Origin: Siminovitchia fortis
Lineage (GTDB): Bacteria; Bacillota; Bacilli; Bacillales; Bacillaceae_C
DNA: 45,600 nucleotides
Reading direction: 5' to 3'
Assembly (NCBI RefSeq): GCF_003605365.2
Contig: NZ_QYTU02000032.1
Location: forward strand, 1 to 45,600
In this document: positions 20,678 through 31,517 of the stretch, one piece after another
Layout: each line of letters opens with the position of its first letter
How positions within the stretch are numbered: the stretch's first letter is position 1
The notes under the pieces: model-generated
Database searches by the model: none
Seen by the model: only the letters and a program-made list of their open reading frames with translations
What the model was told of the DNA's origin: nothing
Translations under genes and position numbers: made by a program

Positions 20678-21328
20678 ATGGCAAAAAATTTCAATGATCT
20701 GTTTGATGCCTGGTCCGAAACGTATGATCAAACTGTCGTTGGTTCCGACGTAGAATATAAAGAAGTATTTGCTCATTACGAACAAATTCTTGATGAGGTG
20801 GCAAAAAATTCAAAAGGGTTTATTGTTGAATTTGGAGTTGGAACAGGGAATTTGACAGAAAAATTTTAAAAAAATGGGTTTGAAGTATACGGTATAGAGC
20901 CTTCTGAAGGAATGAGGAACAGGGCGAAAGGAAAGCTTCCGAATGTTCCGATTGTCGATGGTGATTTTTTGGCTTTTCCCATGCCGGAAAAAAATCCGGA
21001 TACGATCGCAAGCACGTATGCTTTTCACCACTTGACCGATGAGGAAAAAAGGAAGGCAGTCGCGCTGTACAGCGACATTCTCAACGAGTCCGGGAAAATT
21101 GTTTTTGCTGATACGGTTTTTATCAATGATGCTGCCAAACAGGCTATAATAGAAGAAGCACTGCGAAACAATCATCACCGTCTTGCAGTTGATTTGCAGA
21201 CGGAATATTACACAACTATTCCAGTTCTAAGGAAAATATTTGAAGAAAACGGCTTCCGGATCACATTCAAGCAAATGAATGCATTTGTGTGGCTGATAGA
21301 TGCCGAGAAAAGGAGAGGGAATCAATGA
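20678..21328 (+). pseudogene. yrrT: YrrT-like SAM-dependent methyltransferase broken by an in-frame stop
   Basis: The gene reads from the ATG at 20678 (after GGGTGG; start [20 protein letters not shown]) to a TAA at 20867-20869, then continues in the same frame with homologous sequence (KNGFEVYGIEPSEGMRNRAK) to the TGA at 21326-21328. Whole length is about 216 codons against about 213 for YrrT. AdoMet motif I ([14 protein letters not shown]) lies before the stop and the remaining motifs after it. The flanking residues suggest the TAA replaces a Leu codon (TTA), a single T-to-A change. In B. subtilis yrrT belongs to the methionine-to-cysteine salvage operon with mtnN. Here its end overlaps the luxS start as ATGA. 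It is either a recent pseudogene, a sequencing error, or read through. Confidence 0.85.
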
Positions 21329-21792
21329 CTGAACAAAAGATGAACGTGGAGAGCTTCAATTTGGATCATACGAAAGTGAAGGCCCCTTATGTCCGTCTGG
21401 CGGGCGTGGTGGAAGGAGAAAACGGTGATATCATCCGGAAATACGACCTTCGGTTCTGCCAGCCGAACAAAGAGCATATGGAAATGCCTTCGATCCATTC
21501 ATTGGAGCACATGATGGCGGAATTCAGCAGAAACCATTCGGATAAAATCGTCGATATCAGCCCGATGGGCTGCCAGACCGGCTATTATTTATCCCTTGTC
21601 AACCACGATGACTATGAAGACGTATTAAATATTCTGGAAAAAACATTGAACGATGTACTGGAAGCAACCGAAGTTCCGGCCTGCAATGAAGTGCAATGCG
21701 GATGGGCAGCAAGCCACTCATTGGAAGGCGCCAAAGAACTGGCCAAAAAAATGCTCGCCCACAGGGATGAGTGGACGGAAGTATTTGCATAG
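21325..21792 (+). CDS. luxS: S-ribosylhomocysteine lyase
   Basis: 155 residues from the ATG at 21325, 6 bases after GGAGAGGG; the longer frame from 21289 is inside the upstream gene. The iron/zinc site is H58 and H62 in IHSLEHMM plus C125 in NEVQCGW, and catalytic Cys83 lies in [11 protein letters not shown]. It cleaves S-ribosylhomocysteine to homocysteine and DPD, the autoinducer-2 precursor, in the activated methyl cycle. The enzyme is intact although the coupled methyltransferase is broken. In B. subtilis luxS is elsewhere, so this is a rearranged locus. Confidence 0.96.
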   Translation: MTEQKMNVESFNLDHTKVKAPYVRLAGVVEGENGDIIRKYDLRFCQPNKEHMEMPSIHSLEHMMAEFSRNHSDKIVDISPMGCQTGYYLSLVNHDDYEDVLNILEKTLNDVLEATEVPACNEVQCGWAASHSLEGAKELAKKMLAHRDEWTEVFA

Positions 21793-21826
21793 AAAAGCGG
21801 AGGGCGGCGTTAAGCGACTGAGATGT
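21792..21826. repeat. Reversed edge fragment of the dispersed palindromic element
   Basis: GAAAAGCGGAGGGCGGCGTT followed by AAGCGAC starts within the luxS stop codon. The fragment at 31378-31420, starting right after the ispE stop, is closely similar (GAAAAGCGCAGGGCGACGTT). Both match the right edge of the full elements read in reverse. Confidence 0.6.
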
Positions 21827-21861
21827 AAGGCGGAAACGCTTGTGTAACGCACCCGAAAACA

Positions 21862-21896
21862 AAAAAGCCTCTTCATATTGTTGAAGGGGCTTTTAA
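21862..21896. terminator. Bidirectional terminator between luxS and abrB
   Basis: AAAAGCCTCTTCA (21863-21875) pairs with TTGAAGGGGCTTTT, one G-U pair, with a T-run on one side and an A-run on the other, between convergent genes. Confidence 0.88.
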
Positions 21897-21903
21897 AATT
21901 CTA

Positions 21904-22197
21904 TTAATTATTCACTTTATCAAAACTGAAGGATTCACGGATTTCCTGTATTAATTGCTCGGCTCCTTCACGGCTTAAGACCAATTTCCCACCGGCAAAA
22001 AAGGCATTTTCATCGGATACATTGCCTGTAATATGGCAAGTCATGCTCGGTTTATATTTCTTCAGGATAATCTTTTCATCATCTACGTATATTTCAAGTG
22101 CGTCTTTTTCTTCAATCCCCAAGGTGCGCCTTAATTCAATAGGTATGACTACCCGTCCAAGTTCATCGACTTTTCGCACAATTCCAGTAGATTTCAT
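21904..22197 (-). CDS. abrB: Transition-state regulator AbrB
   Basis: 97 residues. The swapped-hairpin DNA-binding domain reads MKSTGIVRKVDELGRVVIPI and RRTLGIEEKDALEIYVDDE, nearly identical to B. subtilis AbrB, and the C-terminal half (AGGKLVLSREGAEQLIQEI) distinguishes AbrB from SpoVT. A GGAGAA site lies before the ATG on the minus strand. AbrB represses stationary-phase and early sporulation genes, among them spoVG, which is also in this window. It sits between rsmI (here luxS) and metS as in B. subtilis. Confidence 0.97.
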   Translation of the reverse strand: MKSTGIVRKVDELGRVVIPIELRRTLGIEEKDALEIYVDDEKIILKKYKPSMTCHITGNVSDENAFFAGGKLVLSREGAEQLIQEIRESFSFDKVNN

Positions 22198-22225
22198 ACT
22201 ACTTTTCTCCTCTCAAAGAAACTTG

Positions 22226-22254
22226 TTTATATCAAAAAACATACTTTTTGTCAC
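22226..22254 (-). promoter_or_regulatory. Sigma-A promoter of abrB
   Basis: On the minus strand GTGACA (22254-22249), 17-base spacer, TATAAA (22231-22226), about 30 bases before the abrB start. Confidence 0.65.
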
Positions 22255-22415
22255 ATTTATAATCAGATTTATCGTACCAGTCTTTCCTATTCCCGTCAAT
22301 TAGAAGTTAAAAAAATGTCAATTTATTAGATAGAAATTCCTACGGATTCGTATCCATTCAATTGAATCGTCATTCAAAGGACCGATTTTCATGTTCCCTT
22401 AGTAATAGGCACAAG

Positions 22416-22444
22416 TTGCAGGAATCGTTGATTTCACGTATATT
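22416..22444 (+). promoter_or_regulatory. Candidate sigma-A promoter of metS
   Basis: TTGCAG (22416-22421), 17-base spacer, TATATT (22439-22444). The leader of about 70 bases to metS shows no T-box or S-box. The rest of the 22255-22415 gap holds a perfect palindrome ATTCAATTGAAT (22356-22367) and nothing else I recognise. Confidence 0.55.
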
Positions 22445-22506
22445 TTTAGTGTAGAAGAGGACAAGATGCAAAGAGTGGGTTTTGATGTTTAACGGCATCC
22501 TGTTAG

Positions 22507-24492
<1,986 letters not shown>

Positions 24493-24534
24493 CTTTAATA
24501 TAAAGTAATATTCAGATAAATTTATAAACATTGA

Positions 24535-24597
24535 TAACATAGAGGGTATGGCGCATTAAACGTGGAGTTTAGGCCATTTCTCTATGTTCTTTTTTTG
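24535..24597 (+). terminator. Intrinsic terminator of metS
   Basis: AACATAGAG (24536-24544) pairs with CTCTATGTT (24579-24588 region), with inner ATGGC/GGCCAT pairing, followed by a long T-run. Confidence 0.8.
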
Positions 24598-24669
24598 TAA
24601 TCTAAATGTTAGCTTGCTGTGACTTATGTTACTTTAAAATACTTTATACTCTATGAAGGAGATTGAGCC

Positions 24670-25437
24670 ATGCTATTTGACACACATGTCCATTTAAATG
24701 ACGAACAATTTAATGAAGATCTTCAGGAAGTGATCGAGCGCGCCAAGGAGGCAGGTGTCTCCCATATGGTCGTTGTCGGTTTCAATAGGCCGACGATAGA
24801 AAGAGCCATCGATCTGGTGGAGGAATATGATTTTCTTTATGCGAGCATCGGGTGGCATCCTGTGGATGCTATTGATATGACAGATGAAGACCTGGCCTGG
24901 ATTGAAGAGATGGCAGCTCATCCAAAGGTTGTGGCCCTCGGTGAAATGGGGCTTGACTACCACTGGGATAAATCACCCCATGATGTTCAAAAAGAGGTAT
25001 TCCGCAGGCAGATCGGCCTGGCTAAGAAATTAAAGCTTCCGATCATCATACATAACCGTGATGCGACTGAAGATGTTGTTCAAATTTTAAGGGAAGAAAA
25101 CGCCGAAGAAGTCGGAGGCATTATGCATTGCTTCAGTGGCAGCGCAGAAACCGCCAAAGAGTGCGTTGAAATGAACTTTCACATTTCACTGGGCGGGCCT
25201 GTCACTTTTAAAAATGCCAAGAAGCCGAAAAAAGTGGCCATGGAAGTTCCGCTTGACCGGCTGCTGATAGAAACGGACTGCCCTTATCTCGCTCCACACC
25301 CCTTTAGGGGAAAAAGGAATGAACCGGCGTATGTCAAGCTGGTTGCTGAACAGATTGCCGAGCTGAAGGACATCAGCTTTGAGGAAGTAGCGAAAGTGAC
25401 GACAGAGAATGCAAAGAAACTGTTCGGCATTCGCTGA
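24670..25437 (+). CDS. tatD: TatD family metal-dependent hydrolase/DNase
   Basis: 255 residues. Metal ligands of the TIM-barrel amidohydrolase fold appear in FDTHVHLND (HxH), GEMGLDYHW, PIIIHNRDA, MHCFSGS and LIETDCPYLAPHP. The B. subtilis ortholog is yabD. Members are 3'-5' exonucleases acting on single-stranded DNA or RNA. AAGGAG lies upstream. It precedes yabE. Confidence 0.95.
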   Translation: MLFDTHVHLNDEQFNEDLQEVIERAKEAGVSHMVVVGFNRPTIERAIDLVEEYDFLYASIGWHPVDAIDMTDEDLAWIEEMAAHPKVVALGEMGLDYHWDKSPHDVQKEVFRRQIGLAKKLKLPIIIHNRDATEDVVQILREENAEEVGGIMHCFSGSAETAKECVEMNFHISLGGPVTFKNAKKPKKVAMEVPLDRLLIETDCPYLAPHPFRGKRNEPAYVKLVAEQIAELKDISFEEVAKVTTENAKKLFGIR

Positions 25438-25506
25438 CTAAAAACAATAAAATTTTACTTCTTCATCACGGTGAATGCCGATGAAGGAAGAAGGAGGAGT
25501 TTTTCT

Positions 25507-26718
25507 TTGAGTACAGAATTGAGAAGTCGAAGAAAATTAGGGTTGGTAGTGGCCAGTTTTCTCGTATTTACTGCTACCCTGATGATTTTAATAACGGAAG
25601 GAACGAAAAAGACGGTTGCTGTTACACTTGATGGTGAGCAGGTTGTAGTAAAAACCCATGCGGAAACGGTTGGCGAAATGCTTGAAGAAATGGATGTCAA
25701 TGTAAAAGAGACAGATTACTTGTCACATGAGCCGAATTCGGTAGTCCAAAACAATCAATCTCTTATATGGGAGCCGGCAAAGCCGGTGACACTGACGGTT
25801 GGGGATGATTCAGAGAAAGTCATGACCACCGCCAGAACAGTACAGCAGCTTTTGAATGAGGAAGATATAAAGCTAGGCGAACATGATAAAATCAACATAT
25901 CTCCTGCAAAAAATATCTTTCCCAATATGACAATTGAAATCGAAAAAGCGTTCCAGGTTGTTTTAAACAACGGAAAGGACGAAGAAAAGGTATGGACCAC
26001 TTCGACTACGGTCGCTGATTTTTTACAACAGCAGGACGTGGAGCTGGGAGAATTGGATCGTGTGGAACCGGGATTGGATGAAATGGTATCCCCTGACCAA
26101 TCCATTGACGTCATAAGAGTAGAAAAGGTCACCGATGTAGTGGAAGAGCCAATCGATTATGACGTTGTCACGAAAAAAGACGGGAACCTTGAAAAAGGTA
26201 CAGAAAAGGTTATCCAAGAGGGCCAGGAAGGTTTAGTGAAAAAAGAGTTTGAAGTAACAAAAGAAAATGGAAAAGAAGTCAAACGTTCACTTGTCTCCGA
26301 AGAAAGAACCAAAGAAAGCAAAGATAAAATCGTAGCCGTCGGAACGAAAGTCACTGCTGCTCCGGCTTCCCAAAGGAAATCTTCAGCAGGTTCCCAAGCT
26401 TCAACTGCCGCCGCACCTGCCAGCGAAAGAAAAGAAATCTATATGAATGCCACCGCCTATACAGCGGATTGCAGCGGCTGCTCCGGTGTCACTTCCACCG
26501 GCATCGATTTACGCGCTAATCCAGATGCAAAAGTAATTGCGGTGGACCCAAGCGTCATTCCGTTGGGATCAAAAGTATGGGTGGAAGGATACGGCTATGC
26601 TGTAGCAGGAGATACTGGCGGAGCGATCAAAGGGAACAGGATCGACGTTCACGTCCAATCAAAAGGGCAGGCAAGCAGCTTCGGCAGAAAACAGGTCAAA
26701 GTGCGTATCATCGACTAA
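25507..26718 (+). CDS. yabE: Cell-wall protein YabE with DUF348, G5 and 3D domains
   Basis: 403 residues from the TTG at 25507, chosen because GGAGG (25493-25497) lies 9 bases upstream; an in-frame ATG at 25471 precedes that site. A membrane anchor or signal (LGLVVASFLVFTATLMIL) is followed by three DUF348 repeats (each with a VTLDG.. or VVLNNG.. start), a G5 domain (about residues 205-285), an Ala/Ser linker, and a C-terminal 3D domain with aspartates in YTADCSG, DTGGAIKG and DVHV. The layout resembles resuscitation-promoting factors; a peptidoglycan-cutting role is inferred. Confidence 0.94.
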   Translation: MSTELRSRRKLGLVVASFLVFTATLMILITEGTKKTVAVTLDGEQVVVKTHAETVGEMLEEMDVNVKETDYLSHEPNSVVQNNQSLIWEPAKPVTLTVGDDSEKVMTTARTVQQLLNEEDIKLGEHDKINISPAKNIFPNMTIEIEKAFQVVLNNGKDEEKVWTTSTTVADFLQQQDVELGELDRVEPGLDEMVSPDQSIDVIRVEKVTDVVEEPIDYDVVTKKDGNLEKGTEKVIQEGQEGLVKKEFEVTKENGKEVKRSLVSEERTKESKDKIVAVGTKVTAAPASQRKSSAGSQASTAAAPASERKEIYMNATAYTADCSGCSGVTSTGIDLRANPDAKVIAVDPSVIPLGSKVWVEGYGYAVAGDTGGAIKGNRIDVHVQSKGQASSFGRKQVKVRIID

Positions 26719-26752
26719 GCAGAGGAAAATGCTCCTCTGCTTTTCCTTTTTT
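26717..26752 (+). terminator. Intrinsic terminator of yabE
   Basis: AGCAGAGGA (26718-26726) pairs with TCCTCTGCT (26733-26741), followed by TTTCCTTTTTTT. Confidence 0.9.
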
Positions 26753-26806
26753 TATCCATAACAGGTTATAATAAGACATTAGTAAAACTGTTTTACCGGA
26801 GGAAAC

Positions 26807-28251
<1,445 letters not shown>

Positions 28252-28257
28252 AACAGA

Positions 28258-28286
28258 CACCATGAGCGGGTAAACAGCATAGCCTA
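28258..28286 (+). promoter_or_regulatory. Sigma-K promoter of yabG
   Basis: CACC (28258-28261), 16-base spacer, CATAGCCTA (28278-28286) is an exact match to the sigma-K pattern (mACm, N16, CATAnnnTA). yabG is a sigma-K gene in B. subtilis. Confidence 0.75.
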
Positions 28287-28328
28287 TGACAGATAGATAA
28301 ATAGCGCTGTTTATTGGAGTTGACGACC

Positions 28329-29207
28329 GTGATATCAATAAATACGATTGTCGGCCGCTTGTCTCACCAATGCGATCTTTTATTTCGAGTCATCGACATC
28401 CAGGAGATTGACGGTCAAACAACAGCAATCCTTTATGGGGAGGATTACCGCCTTATTGCTAATGCGCCTGTTGAAGACCTTGTCCCTTTTACAGAGGAAG
28501 AGCAGCTGACAAGGTCTTCCAAAGTACGATCCCTTGAAGAACAGTCCTGGGAACTGTTTCAACAGGACCTTGATCTTGTAAGATCCCAGCAGGAATACAC
28601 AGCTACAGAAGGATATAAAAGGGAATACAATTACTTTCAGATGCCCGGCCGCGTCCTTCACCTTGATGGGGATCCGAATTATTTGAAGAGATGCATGGAG
28701 CTGTATTCGAAAATTGGAGTCGCAGTCAAGGGAGTGCACTGTAATGAAAAAGAAATGTATAAGCACATCCCTTCCTTGATCGACCAATATCGTCCGGATA
28801 TTCTCGTCATTACAGGGCACGATGCCTATTCAAAAGCAAAAGGAAAAAAAATAGATTTAAATGCCTATCGCCATTCAAGATATTTTGTAGAAGCTGTAAG
28901 GGAAGCGAGGAAGAAAGTCCCGCATCTCGATCAGCTTGTCATTTTTGCCGGCGCCTGCCAATCCCATTTTGAGTCTCTTATATTTGCAGGGGCAAATTTT
29001 GCAAGCTCACCCCAGCGTGTCAATATCCATGCATTGGATCCGGTCTATATCGTCTCGAAAATCAGCTTCACGCCTTTTACGGAAAGGGTGAATGTATGGG
29101 ATGTCCTGCGAAATACATTAACGGGACAAAAAGGGCTGGGGGGACTTGATACAAAGGGAGTACTAAGGAACGGGATGCCTTTTAGGCCTCCGGGAGAAGA
29201 TGAGTAG
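28329..29207 (+). CDS. yabG: Sporulation-specific protease YabG
   Basis: 292 residues from the GTG at 28329, 9 bases after GGAG; an in-frame TTG at 28314 overlaps that site. Conserved stretches include MPGRVLHLDGDPNYLKRC, YRPDILVITGHDAYS, LNAYRHSRYFVEAV and FAGACQSHFESLI, the last holding a His/Cys pair close to what is thought to be the active site. YabG cleaves several spore coat proteins in the mother cell. A perfect sigma-K promoter precedes it. Confidence 0.96.
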   Translation: MISINTIVGRLSHQCDLLFRVIDIQEIDGQTTAILYGEDYRLIANAPVEDLVPFTEEEQLTRSSKVRSLEEQSWELFQQDLDLVRSQQEYTATEGYKREYNYFQMPGRVLHLDGDPNYLKRCMELYSKIGVAVKGVHCNEKEMYKHIPSLIDQYRPDILVITGHDAYSKAKGKKIDLNAYRHSRYFVEAVREARKKVPHLDQLVIFAGACQSHFESLIFAGANFASSPQRVNIHALDPVYIVSKISFTPFTERVNVWDVLRNTLTGQKGLGGLDTKGVLRNGMPFRPPGEDE

Positions 29208-29216
29208 CTTGTAACT

Positions 29217-29251
29217 TGAGCATTGGGACTTTGCCAATGCTCTTTTTTTTC
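29217..29251 (+). terminator. Intrinsic terminator of yabG
   Basis: GAGCATTGG (29218-29226) pairs perfectly with CCAATGCTC (29234-29242), followed by eight Ts. Confidence 0.93.
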
Positions 29252-29394
29252 GTTCATTTATTCTGGCTTACCCGGCGCTTCCATAGCCTCCCAGCCCCCT
29301 GCCCATAGGCTTTCCTAAAGTCAGTACATATTATCTTTTTTGTGAGATATACTACTATTGTTGAAAAATGGGTGATCTTGTAGAAAAAAAATGA

Positions 29395-29424
29395 TTGACA
29401 AAGATGAGGATTCATTGATAAAAT
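29395..29424 (+). promoter_or_regulatory. Upstream sigma-A promoter of veg
   Basis: TTGACA (29395-29400), 18-base spacer, TAAAAT (29419-29424), with an extended -10 TG at 29416-29417. Confidence 0.6.
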
Positions 29425-29435
29425 TGTAAATTTAT

Positions 29436-29464
29436 TTGACATTTATCCAGCCGCGTGTTATAAT
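29436..29464 (+). promoter_or_regulatory. Main sigma-A promoter of veg, full consensus
   Basis: TTGACA (29436-29441), exactly 17 bases, TATAAT (29459-29464), with extended -10 TGT at 29456-29458. It lies 41 bp downstream of the other promoter. The B. subtilis veg promoter is likewise known for strength. Confidence 0.92.
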
Positions 29465-29490
29465 GAAAACCAGTGAGGTGGAGCGAAAAA

Positions 29491-29760
29491 ATGCCGAAAA
29501 CTTTAGCGAGCATTAAAAAATCCCTTGATTCAAATTTGGGCAAGAGATTAATGTTAAAGGCCAACGGGGGACGAAGGAAAACAATCGAACGTTCCGGCGT
29601 ATTGGCGGAAACATATCCATCAGTTTTTGTAGTTGAGTTGGATCAGGACGAAAATGCATTTGAACGGGTATCTTACAGTTATGCAGATGTTCTGACCGAA
29701 ACGGTTGAACTTACTTTTTACGATGAAACATCAGGAAATATAGCAATAGGGCAGCAGTAA
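29491..29760 (+). CDS. veg: Veg protein
   Basis: 89 residues (B. subtilis 86) from the ATG at 29491 after GAGGTGGAGCG; the in-frame ATG at 29473 precedes that site. Sequence [20 protein letters not shown] and [20 protein letters not shown] matches the family, which has an SH3-like fold. In B. subtilis Veg promotes biofilm formation by opposing SinR. Its very strong tandem promoters imply high expression. Confidence 0.96.
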   Translation: MPKTLASIKKSLDSNLGKRLMLKANGGRRKTIERSGVLAETYPSVFVVELDQDENAFERVSYSYADVLTETVELTFYDETSGNIAIGQQ

Positions 29761-29789
29761 ACCCCTGGGTTTACTGCTGTTTTTACTTT
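29752..29789 (+). terminator. Intrinsic terminator of veg
   Basis: CAGCAGTAAACC pairs with GGTTTACTGCTG around a short loop, then TTTTTACTTTT. The stem overlaps the last codons of veg. Confidence 0.92.
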
Positions 29790-29793
29790 TACC

Positions 29794-29822
29794 GGATATT
29801 CGCTTTCCTTCTGCACAAAATA
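29794..29822 (+). promoter_or_regulatory. Candidate sigma-G promoter of sspF
   Basis: GGATA (29794-29798), 17-base spacer, CAAAATA (29816-29822), a moderate match to the sigma-G pattern. sspF is a forespore gene. Confidence 0.45.
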
Positions 29823-29851
29823 CAAAAGCGGATGCAAAGGGGGAAATGGCT

Positions 29852-30040
29852 TTGGGAAGAAGAAGAGGAGTCATGTCGGATCAATTGAAAGTAGAGTTGG
29901 CAAAAGAGTTGGGCTTTTATGACGTCGTCCAGGAAGAAGGATGGGGCGGCATCAAGGCCAGGGATGCAGGAAATATGGTAAAACGTGCAATTGAAATAGC
30001 AGAACGTCAGCTCAGCCAATCAGACAATCGTGAAGAATGA
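29852..30040 (+). CDS. sspF: Small acid-soluble spore protein SspF (alpha/beta-type family)
   Basis: 62 residues from the TTG at 29852, giving [16 protein letters not shown] as in B. subtilis. The in-frame ATG at 29846 is only 2 bases from AAAGGGGG, whereas the TTG is 8 bases away. The conserved [17 protein letters not shown] and AKELGFYD identify the SASP family that coats spore DNA. It lies between veg and ispE as in B. subtilis. Confidence 0.95.
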   Translation: MGRRRGVMSDQLKVELAKELGFYDVVQEEGWGGIKARDAGNMVKRAIEIAERQLSQSDNREE

Positions 30041-30081
30041 TTACTTTGGACCTGAAGACAATGAACAAAAACCATCCGCAC

Positions 30082-30117
30082 AAGCCGGGGCGAAGAAAAG
30101 CCTCGGCTTTTCTTGTT
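30082..30117 (+). terminator. Intrinsic terminator of sspF
   Basis: AAGCCGGGGC (30083-30092) pairs with GCCTCGGCTT (30100-30109), one G-U pair, followed by TTCTTGTT. Confidence 0.85.
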
Positions 30118-30120
30118 GTA

Positions 30121-30366
30121 TAGTCTGTACGTCGATGGGCAAGGCGCTTGAGCTTTTCTTAAAAGTAAAAGAAAGTATAACCTGATATGAAAACTTTTTT
30201 CAAAAGAAGCCTTTCTTTGTCCCGCTCCAGCGCCCAGCGACTAGCAAACTCCACACTCCTCCACTACGATAAGTCAACATCGGCTCCTTCGTCGCCGTGT
30301 TTCCTTTATCTCATTGCGGAGTGCTCCAGTTTGTACCTCGCTAAACGGGCGCTTGAGCTTTTCTTA
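30121..30366. repeat. Dispersed palindromic element, full copy 3
   Basis: The palindrome at about 30224-30356 matches copy 1 but with compensating stem changes: AGCGAC with CTCGCT (ATCGAC with GTCGAT in copy 1), AAACT with AGTTT (AGACT with AGTCT), ACTCC with GGAGT (CCTCC with GGAGG). As in copy 1, a right-edge remnant (AGTCTGTACGTCGATGGGCA, from 30122) and about 65 A+T-rich bases precede it. It fills most of the 480-base sspF-ispE gap. Confidence 0.82.
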
Positions 30367-30375
30367 CTCCCACTC

Positions 30376-30405
30376 TTGGAGTTCATGAATTGTTCGTGGT
30401 AAAAT
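30376..30405 (+). promoter_or_regulatory. Candidate promoter of ispE
   Basis: TTGGAG (30376-30381), 18-base spacer, TAAAAT (30400-30405) with extended -10 TG at 30397-30398. A leader of about 110 bases to ispE includes a CCTTTCCCT/AGGGAGG hairpin (about 30451-30477). Confidence 0.45.
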
Positions 30406-30522
30406 GAACAATATGTATGGAATTGAGTCGAAAATAGGTGCCTGGGAACATCCTTTCCCTGTTTAAAAGGGAGGAAGCCGGAGGCCTTTGTTACTCAGTT
30501 AAATGAAGCAGGTGAGTGTGAA

Positions 30523-31377
30523 TTGAAGCTTTTGGTGAAGGCACCGGCAAAAATCAATCTATCTTTGGACGTGCTGGGAAAGCGGGATGATGGTTATCAT
30601 GAAGTGGAGATGGTCATGACAACAATCGACCTCGCTGACCGCCTGGAATTGGCCGAAATCAGGGAAGACCGTGTGGCCATCCTTTCCCGAAATCGTTTTG
30701 TGCCGGCCGACGAACGGAATCTGGCCTACCAGGCGGCCAAATTATTGAAAGAAAGATACAAAATTGACCAAGGTGTAGAAATTTCTATAAATAAAATTAT
30801 ACCGGTTGCAGCCGGATTGGCGGGAGGCAGCAGTGACGCTGCTGCAACCTTAAGAGGTTTGAACGAACTTTGGGGCCTTGGTTTGACTTTGGATGAGCTT
30901 GCCGAACTCGGCGCGGAAATTGGATCGGACGTTTCTTTTTGTGTATACGGAGGAACGGCTTTGGCTAAAGGAAGAGGAGAAAAAGTGACGAAGCTCCCGG
31001 CACCCCCGGCCTGCTGGGTGGTCTTGGCCAAGCCTGCCATCGGGGTATCCACCTCCGAAATATACCGTAACCTGGATGTCGGCAGTATACGACACCCGGA
31101 TACGAAGGGCATGATACAGGCACTTGAAAACAATGATTATGAAGGTGTATGTGAAAACATGGCCAATGCCTTGGAGAGTGTCACCCTTCATATGTATCCG
31201 GAAGTCTTGCAAATTAAAAAGCAGATGGAAAGATTCGGAGCTGATTCCGTGCTGATGAGCGGCAGCGGCCCCACCGTATTCGGCCTTGTGCGCCACGATT
31301 CCAGATTGCAAAGAATATATAACGGACTTCGCGGATTTTGTGACCAGGTGTTTGCAGTGAGAATGCTGGGGGTGTAA
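30523..31377 (+). CDS. ispE: 4-diphosphocytidyl-2-C-methyl-D-erythritol kinase
   Basis: 284 residues from a TTG start with GGTGAGTG upstream. The GHMP kinase ATP loop is [20 protein letters not shown], the N-terminus [20 protein letters not shown] is diagnostic, and motif 3 is [10 protein letters not shown]. It carries out the ATP-dependent step of the MEP isoprenoid pathway. It is upstream of purR as in B. subtilis. A reversed repeat fragment starts right after its stop codon. Confidence 0.97.
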   Translation: MKLLVKAPAKINLSLDVLGKRDDGYHEVEMVMTTIDLADRLELAEIREDRVAILSRNRFVPADERNLAYQAAKLLKERYKIDQGVEISINKIIPVAAGLAGGSSDAAATLRGLNELWGLGLTLDELAELGAEIGSDVSFCVYGGTALAKGRGEKVTKLPAPPACWVVLAKPAIGVSTSEIYRNLDVGSIRHPDTKGMIQALENNDYEGVCENMANALESVTLHMYPEVLQIKKQMERFGADSVLMSGSGPTVFGLVRHDSRLQRIYNGLRGFCDQVFAVRMLGV

Positions 31378-31420
31378 GAAAAGCGCAGGGCGACGTTTAG
31401 CGACGTACAGACTGGACGAA
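31378..31420. repeat. Reversed edge fragment of the dispersed palindromic element
   Basis: GAAAAGCGCAGGGCGACGTT then TAGCGACGTACAGACTGG is the reverse complement of the right arm of the full elements (CCAGTCTGTACGTCG...). It abuts the ispE stop codon. Confidence 0.65.
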
Positions 31421-31517
31421 ACTTTAAAATTTTTTCAGCACATACTTGCCTAAATACGTACAATTGTGTATATTTTCTTTAATAATATTCGCGTTACGTT
31501 GCACGGGAGGTTACATA

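Noticed and set aside
20660-21328. Frameshift in the yrrT-like gene
   Set aside because: Codon positions before and after the break are in the same frame (252 bases between the two candidate start codons, divisible by 3), so a nonsense change explains it, not an insertion or deletion.
31440-31517. PurBox upstream of purR
   Set aside because: Only loose CGAA/TTCG matches occur; nothing approaches a pair of PurBoxes with the usual spacing.
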